Of a stretch of DNA of 64,000 nt, positions 60,041-64,000 are shown piece after piece. Numbering within the stretch: position 1 is the first letter of the stretch; each line of letters starts with the position of its first letter. The stretch is from contig NZ_CP088022.1 of assembly GCF_013373795.3 (NCBI RefSeq), positions 6,262,001 to 6,326,000 on the forward strand, read 5' to 3'. This DNA is from Bradyrhizobium quebecense (GTDB taxonomy: Bacteria > Pseudomonadota > Alphaproteobacteria > Rhizobiales > Xanthobacteraceae). A program made the translations under genes and the position numbers. The notes beneath the pieces are model-generated. The model did no database searches and was not told where the DNA came from. It was given only the letters and a program-made list of their open reading frames with translations.

Positions 60041-61065
60041 AGCGCGATCCATTTGCGGCGCGACGGGCCGAACAGCGCGTGCATGGTCTTGGCCGTCAGC
60101 AGGATGGTGAAATTGGTCACGAGCTTCTGCTCGGGACCGACGGCACGCAGATTGAGCTCGCGGCACCGCAGGATCATGTCATCGAGCACGGCATCGAGCG
60201 TCAACTGGTTCTCGCCGGTCCACCGCGCGACCAGCTGCCTGATCTGGGCGCGGTGCCGCCTGATGAAGACCGCGGCCGACGGATGCCGTTGATGCCGCGG
60301 ATCGGCGGAGAACAGCTTGGACAGATCGCGGTCGTAGGTCTTCGGCGGCGTGAAGGCGTAGAACGCCTGCTTCTTCTTGTAGTGTTCGCCCAGCGTCTGC
60401 TTCAGCGTATGCAGCGGATCGACCCGCTCCCGCGTCGTGAGCAACGGCCGCTCACCTGCGATCTCGCCCATCAGCTCGTCGACATATTCGAGCTTCTTCA
60501 GCGCCGGCCAGCCGGCATACCGCGTCCGCCAGTTCGAGCGCGGCCGCAGCCACACCGCGAAGGTCTCGGCGAAATCCTCGTCCGGATGGCTCTGCGCGTA
60601 CCACAGCCTCAGATGCTGGACGTAATTGCGGCTGGCCGGATTGGGCCGGTAGTAGCGCGGGTAGTGTTGCGACGATGGGCCGAACAGCTGCTGCCAGCGC
60701 CGGCGGCGTTGCAGCTGGTAGCCGTGCTGTATGGCATGCCCCGCCTCGTGGCGGAGAATGGCCATGCACTCGGACCACGAGGCGCCCTCGACGTCGAGCA
60801 TCATCTTCTTCTCGAGCTTCATCAGACGGGGATGGGCGAGATAGAAGGGAATGGCGATGCCGGGCACATCGGCCGGGCTGAACCATTCGCTCGAGATCCA
60901 AGTGTGCGGCCGCAGCCGGATGCCGCGCTCTTCGAGCTCTTCGTAGAGCGTGCTGACACAATCCGCGAGCCAGGTGCCTTCGACCGCAACCCTCAGACTG
61001 CTGAGGCGTTGCTCGAGCAACTGCGCATCCGTGAGCTTCTCCCAGGCATATTTGCGACGCGGCAT
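60037..61065 (-). CDS. zincin-type putative metallopeptidase
   Basis: 342 residues. The zinc motif His106-Glu107-x-x-His110 occurs in RHEAGHAIQH, with a third acidic ligand in DEDFAETFAVWL (Glu163 or Glu167). No signal peptide is seen, so it is probably cytoplasmic. It is the first gene of a two-gene unit and is translationally coupled to the ATP-grasp ligase. The pairing suggests making and trimming of an amide-linked product. Unknown substrate. Confidence 0.82.
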   Translation of the reverse strand: MPRRKYAWEKLTDAQLLEQRLSSLRVAVEGTWLADCVSTLYEELEERGIRLRPHTWISSEWFSPADVPGIAIPFYLAHPRLMKLEKKMMLDVEGASWSECMAILRHEAGHAIQHGYQLQRRRRWQQLFGPSSQHYPRYYRPNPASRNYVQHLRLWYAQSHPDEDFAETFAVWLRPRSNWRTRYAGWPALKKLEYVDELMGEIAGERPLLTTRERVDPLHTLKQTLGEHYKKKQAFYAFTPPKTYDRDLSKLFSADPRHQRHPSAAVFIRRHRAQIRQLVARWTGENQLTLDAVLDDMILRCRELNLRAVGPEQKLVTNFTILLTAKTMHALFGPSRRKWIAL

Positions 61066-61312
61066 AGGCTTCCAAAGTCAAAAAACAAACCGGAATCGGG
61101 ATGGTGTCATAGGTTGCCGCCGGCAACAACCGCCGGACTTTTGCGCCAGGCCTCCGGCCGGCGCCGCTTGGCACCAACCCCGCCCCGGTGCGTCCGCCGC
61201 AGGCTCGGCGGGACACGGAGAGCCCAGGCTACGGTCCAGACCGCCGGTGGGGCGCCTTCGTACTTTCTGCTATGATCGGCCGATCTTCAGGCAAGCTATT
61301 TGAGAGGCGAGA

Positions 61313-61750
61313 GTGGATTATCGGCGGCGTCTGCTTTTTCACGGCATGGCCCTGTTCCTGATCGGGCTGTTGACCGGCCTTCTCGAGCAGCACTTCAGCA
61401 ATGTGCGGATGGCGCTCGCAGCGCATCTCGAAGGCGTGATGAACGGTACGTTCCTGCTCGCGGTCGGCGCGATCTGGAGCGAGGTCAGGCTGCCGCCCCG
61501 CGCGAGCGTCGCAGCCTACTGGGCGCTGCTGTGCGGGACATACGGCAACTGGGCCGTGACGACGCTCGCCGCCGTGCTCGGAACCGGCGCACTTTCGCCG
61601 GTCACTGCGGCCGACCGTGGTGCCGCGCCGTGGCAGGAAACGCTGGTGACCGCCGGGTTCATCTCAATCGGTCTTGCGATCATCGCAGCATCGATCTTGC
61701 TGCTGTGGGGGCTGCGCGGCAAGGCTGCACTTGCCCGTGACGCGAGATAG
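61313..61750 (+). CDS. small membrane protein of the styrene-oxide isomerase/HabA family
   Basis: 145 residues from a GTG at 61313. Four membrane helices, with RLLFHGMALFLIGLLTGLLE, NVRMALAAHLEGVMNGTFLL and WALLCGTYGNWAVTTLAAVL. These match the styrene-oxide isomerase and hydroxylaminobenzene mutase family, which rearranges epoxides or hydroxylamines in the membrane. Conserved His and Asn-Gly-Thr-Phe motifs are retained. No styrene or nitroarene genes lie nearby. Confidence 0.75.
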   Translation: MDYRRRLLFHGMALFLIGLLTGLLEQHFSNVRMALAAHLEGVMNGTFLLAVGAIWSEVRLPPRASVAAYWALLCGTYGNWAVTTLAAVLGTGALSPVTAADRGAAPWQETLVTAGFISIGLAIIAASILLLWGLRGKAALARDAR

Positions 61751-61828
61751 CTCCTCCTGACTTCCCCGTCGCTTGCGCTCATCCGGGCTACGCAATTACG
61801 TTTTTCATCGAGATCGCGATGTATTTTT

Positions 61829-63127
61829 TCACGACTGGCCGTGATCCTGCGCGGCGCGTGCCGCGACCGCCGCGCGCCGCTTGAGGAACTCGCGCTCGCG
61901 TGCGTTGCCGGCCAATGCTGCAGCGGCCTCGAACGCGGCGTGCGCCTCCGCGAAGCGGCTCAGCCGGTGCAACAGATCGCCGCGCACGCTCGGCAGCAGA
62001 TGATAGGCTTTCAGCGCCGGCTCGTCGGCGAGACCGTCGACGATCGCAAGCGCCGCAACCGGCCCTTCGGCCATGCCGATCGCGACCGCGCGGTTGAGCT
62101 CGATCACCGGCGAATCCAGCAGCGCGGCGAGATCGCCGTACAGCGCGGCGATACGGCGCCAGTCGGTAGCGTCAGGCGTGTCGGCCTCGGCGTGGCATGC
62201 GGCGATCGCGGCCTGCAGCGCGTAGAAGCCGCCGGCGCCGCCGAGCTCGCGGGCACGCGCCAGCGCCAATTGCCCGCGGCGGATCTGCAGGCGGTCCCAC
62301 AGCGCGCGGTTCTGGTCCATCAACAGGATCGGCTCGCCGGCCGCGTCGGTGCGCGCCGCCATCCGCGAGGCGTTGAATTCCATCAGCGCCAGCAGGCCGT
62401 GCGCCTCCGGCTCGTGCGGCGCGATCGAGCTCAGCACGCGGCCGATGCGCAACGCCTCGTTGCAGAGCTGCGGCCGCAGCCATTCGTCGCCGCTTGCCGC
62501 GGTGTAGCCCTCGTTGAAGATCAGGTAGGCGACCTCGAGCACGGAGGCGAGCCGCTCCGACAGCGCGGCGCCGCGCGGCGTCTCGTAGGCAAGACCTGAC
62601 TCCGACAGCGTGCGCTTGGCGCGCACGATGCGCTGGGCGATGGTCGCCTCCGCCTGCAGGAAGGCGCGCGCGATCTCCTCGGTGGTGAGACCGCAGATCA
62701 TCCGAAGCGCCAGCGCGGCGCGCGCCTCGCGCGACAGCAGCGGATGGCAGGCGGTGAAGATCAGCCGCAACAATTCGTCGCCGATATCGTCGTCGAGCGC
62801 GGAATCGAAATCGGGCATGGTCTCCTGCTCCCGCACCAGATCATGCGCAAGCATGCCGTGCTTTCCGGTCAGCATGCGGTTGCGCCTGACATGATCGAGC
62901 GCACGCCGCTTGGCGGTCGCCATCAGCCAGGCCCCCGGCTTCTCCGGCACGCCACTGAGCGGCCAGTGCTCGAGCGCCGCGATCAGCGCTTCCTGGGTCA
63001 GATCCTCGGCGAGCGGCACGTCGCGCAGCATTCGCGACAGGCTGGTGATCAGCCGCGGCTGCTCGATGCGCCACACACCGAGGATGGTGCGCTTGACCTC
63101 GTCCTCCGTCACGCCGACCACCGGCAT
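61829..63127 (-). CDS. ECF42-type RNA polymerase sigma factor with TPR-like C-terminus
   Basis: 432 residues. The sigma-2 region is RDVPLAEDLTQEALIAALEH followed by KRRALDHVRRNR; the sigma-4 region is ARAALALRMICGLTTEEIAR. A long C-terminal domain (about 190-430, DUF6596 plus TPR-like helices, e.g. IFNEGYTAASGDEWLRPQLC) is typical of ECF42, the group encoded with YciI/DGPF proteins and lacking an anti-sigma factor. It is the last gene of the operon and probably reads the promoter at 63949-63975. Confidence 0.9.
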   Translation of the reverse strand: MPVVGVTEDEVKRTILGVWRIEQPRLITSLSRMLRDVPLAEDLTQEALIAALEHWPLSGVPEKPGAWLMATAKRRALDHVRRNRMLTGKHGMLAHDLVREQETMPDFDSALDDDIGDELLRLIFTACHPLLSREARAALALRMICGLTTEEIARAFLQAEATIAQRIVRAKRTLSESGLAYETPRGAALSERLASVLEVAYLIFNEGYTAASGDEWLRPQLCNEALRIGRVLSSIAPHEPEAHGLLALMEFNASRMAARTDAAGEPILLMDQNRALWDRLQIRRGQLALARARELGGAGGFYALQAAIAACHAEADTPDATDWRRIAALYGDLAALLDSPVIELNRAVAIGMAEGPVAALAIVDGLADEPALKAYHLLPSVRGDLLHRLSRFAEAHAAFEAAAALAGNAREREFLKRRAAVAARAAQDHGQS

Positions 63128-63143
63128 GCGACGGAGGCGACCG

Positions 63144-63494
63144 TCAGCAGTCCATGAAGGGGCGAACCTCGCACGACAGTTCCCAATCCGGCATATGGTC
63201 GAGATGAAGCTGCATGAACTCGACGGCGCGCGCCACGGCCTCCTCCTTGTCCTTCAGCTCGAACACGGCGTAGCCGCCGACCACCTCCTTGGCCTCCATG
63301 AAAGGGCCGTCGGTGACGGTGAGCTTGCGATCCTTGATCTTCACTTCCGCGCCCGCCGTCCGCGGCAACAGCGCGCCGGTATCGAGCATGCGGCCGGCCG
63401 CGATCTCGCGTTCGGCGAGCTTGCCGATTGCCTCCCGCAATGGTGGGTTCGGCAGCATCGGCTTCTCGGCCACCAGGACATACATGAAGCGCAT
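63144..63494 (-). CDS. YciI-like (DGPF) protein A
   Basis: 116 residues, after AGGAGG. It carries the YCII/DGPF hallmark VTDGPFMEAKEVVGGYAVFE. These small ferredoxin-fold proteins are the constant partners of ECF42 sigma factors and may be their targets or sensors. It lies 16 bp upstream of the sigma gene. Confidence 0.9.
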   Translation of the reverse strand: MRFMYVLVAEKPMLPNPPLREAIGKLAEREIAAGRMLDTGALLPRTAGAEVKIKDRKLTVTDGPFMEAKEVVGGYAVFELKDKEEAVARAVEFMQLHLDHMPDWELSCEVRPFMDC

Positions 63495-63512
63495 CGCCTG
63501 TCCTCCTACGGC

Positions 63513-63884
63513 TCACTCGGGACACTGTCCGGCAAAGCCTGCGAAGGCGCGGACCTCGCAGGTGCCTTGCCAGCCGGGCATGTGATCCTTGTGGAGCTGC
63601 ATGAATTCGACCGCGAGCGCCACCGCCTCTTCCTTGCTGCCCAGCTCGAAGATCGCGTAACCGCCGATCACTTCCTTGGCCTCGACGAACGGACCATCGA
63701 CGACGCTGAGATGGCCATCGACAATGCGGACCTGCGCGCCGGTCGCGAGCGGCATCAGCCCGCCGGTATCGACCATGCGGCCGGCCTTGATCTCGCGGTC
63801 GGCGAGCTTGTGCATGGCGTCCAGCAGCGCCGGGGTCGGCTGTGCGGGCGGCTGGGGCGAGGTGACGATCGACATAAAGCGCAT
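63513..63884 (-). CDS. YciI-like (DGPF) protein B
   Basis: 123 residues from ATG 63884, preceded by CAGGAG. The motif VVDGPFVEAKEVIGGYAIFE parallels protein A, so A and B are tandem paralogues. It heads the operon B-A-sigma. An upstream in-frame ATG-like extension to 63911 covers the leader and is not favoured. Confidence 0.9.
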   Translation of the reverse strand: MRFMSIVTSPQPPAQPTPALLDAMHKLADREIKAGRMVDTGGLMPLATGAQVRIVDGHLSVVDGPFVEAKEVIGGYAIFELGSKEEAVALAVEFMQLHKDHMPGWQGTCEVRAFAGFAGQCPE

Positions 63885-63948
63885 GAACTGCTCCTGTTTG
63901 CGGCAAGCCACGGGATAATCGCGGTGAAATCGGCTCGCTATTGGAGAC

Positions 63949-63975
63949 GACGATCCGGCAGCTGCCGGATCGACA
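63949..63975 (-). promoter_or_regulatory. probable ECF42-type autoregulated promoter
   Basis: On the minus strand TGTCGA (63975-63970) and CGTC (63952-63949) are separated by 17 bases, matching my recollection of the ECF42 -35 TGTCGA and -10 CGA/TC. The spacer lies within a perfect 22-bp palindrome (63951-63972, arms CGATCCGGCAG/CTGCCGGATCG). The leader to ATG 63884 would be about 60 bases. Confidence 0.6.
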
Positions 63976-64000
63976 AGGGGTGGGGAATTATTTTGAGGCG

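Overview
The window is one strand-mixed, GC-rich chromosomal segment of an alphaproteobacterium, most likely Bradyrhizobium or a close relative. The grounds are gene content (stacks of ABC uptake systems, aromatic and amide catabolism, LysR/GntR/MerR regulators) and several families of short palindromic repeats (REP-like) between genes, of kinds I associate with Bradyrhizobium. The genus call is inference, since there is no rRNA or marker gene here. No tRNA, rRNA, CRISPR array or replication origin was recognised.

Layout, left to right. 1-2.4 kb: the end of tcuA, an exported esterase-like hydrolase and tcuB (tricarballylate-type oxidation). 2.6-5.2 kb: a translationally coupled operon of two ACMSD-like amidohydrolases and a Rieske protein. 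5.4-5.8 kb: a CinA/PncC deamidase. 6-9.1 kb: a type I secretion ABC exporter and its HlyD adaptor. 9.2-11 kb: a thioesterase-fold protein divergent from a LysR regulator. 11-20.3 kb: a seven-gene oligopeptide-type ABC importer operon that also encodes an AtzE-like amidase and its AtzG-like small partner, facing a second, paralogous binding protein. The shared intergenic region carries two divergent sigma-54 (-24/-12) promoters, so this looks like a nitrogen-scavenging system.

20.3-21.8 kb: an IS1111-type IS110-family element with 14-bp inverted repeats, inserted in a REP palindrome whose 28-nt arms now flank it. The noncoding stretch after its recombinase probably encodes the guide (bridge/seek) RNA and holds a 10-nt complement of the flanking target. 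21.8-29.7 kb: a CHASE2 adenylate/guanylate cyclase, a 1387-residue FecR/VCBS-repeat surface protein, and a divergent LapG-like cysteine proteinase (BTLCP). Two CRP-like sites lie between the adhesin and protease genes. This is the most suggestive candidate for a little-described system: adhesin, its possible protease, and a cAMP loop.

29.8-36.6 kb: a complete Liv-type ABC importer with an acyl-CoA ligase. 36.9-39.2 kb: an ABC exporter pair. 39.2-46.2 kb: an epoxide-hydrolase-like protein, an MBL-fold protein, an aldo/keto reductase-MerR pair behind a perfect 16-bp operator, an MFS transporter, a third amidohydrolase and a double GNAT. 46.2-53.2 kb: a divergent catabolic cluster (M29 aminopeptidase, PcaB-like lyase, carboxymuconolactone-decarboxylase-like protein; Bug binding protein, two NAD(P) dehydrogenases, GntR/UTRA regulator) with mirror-image operators. 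53.2-58.9 kb: small proteins, a serine hydrolase, and a divergent L,D-transpeptidase/lytic transglycosylase pair. 59-61 kb: an ATP-grasp ligase translationally coupled to a zincin metallopeptidase. 61.3-64 kb: a styrene-oxide-isomerase/HabA-like membrane protein and an ECF42-type sigma factor operon with two YciI/DGPF proteins behind a probable autoregulated promoter.
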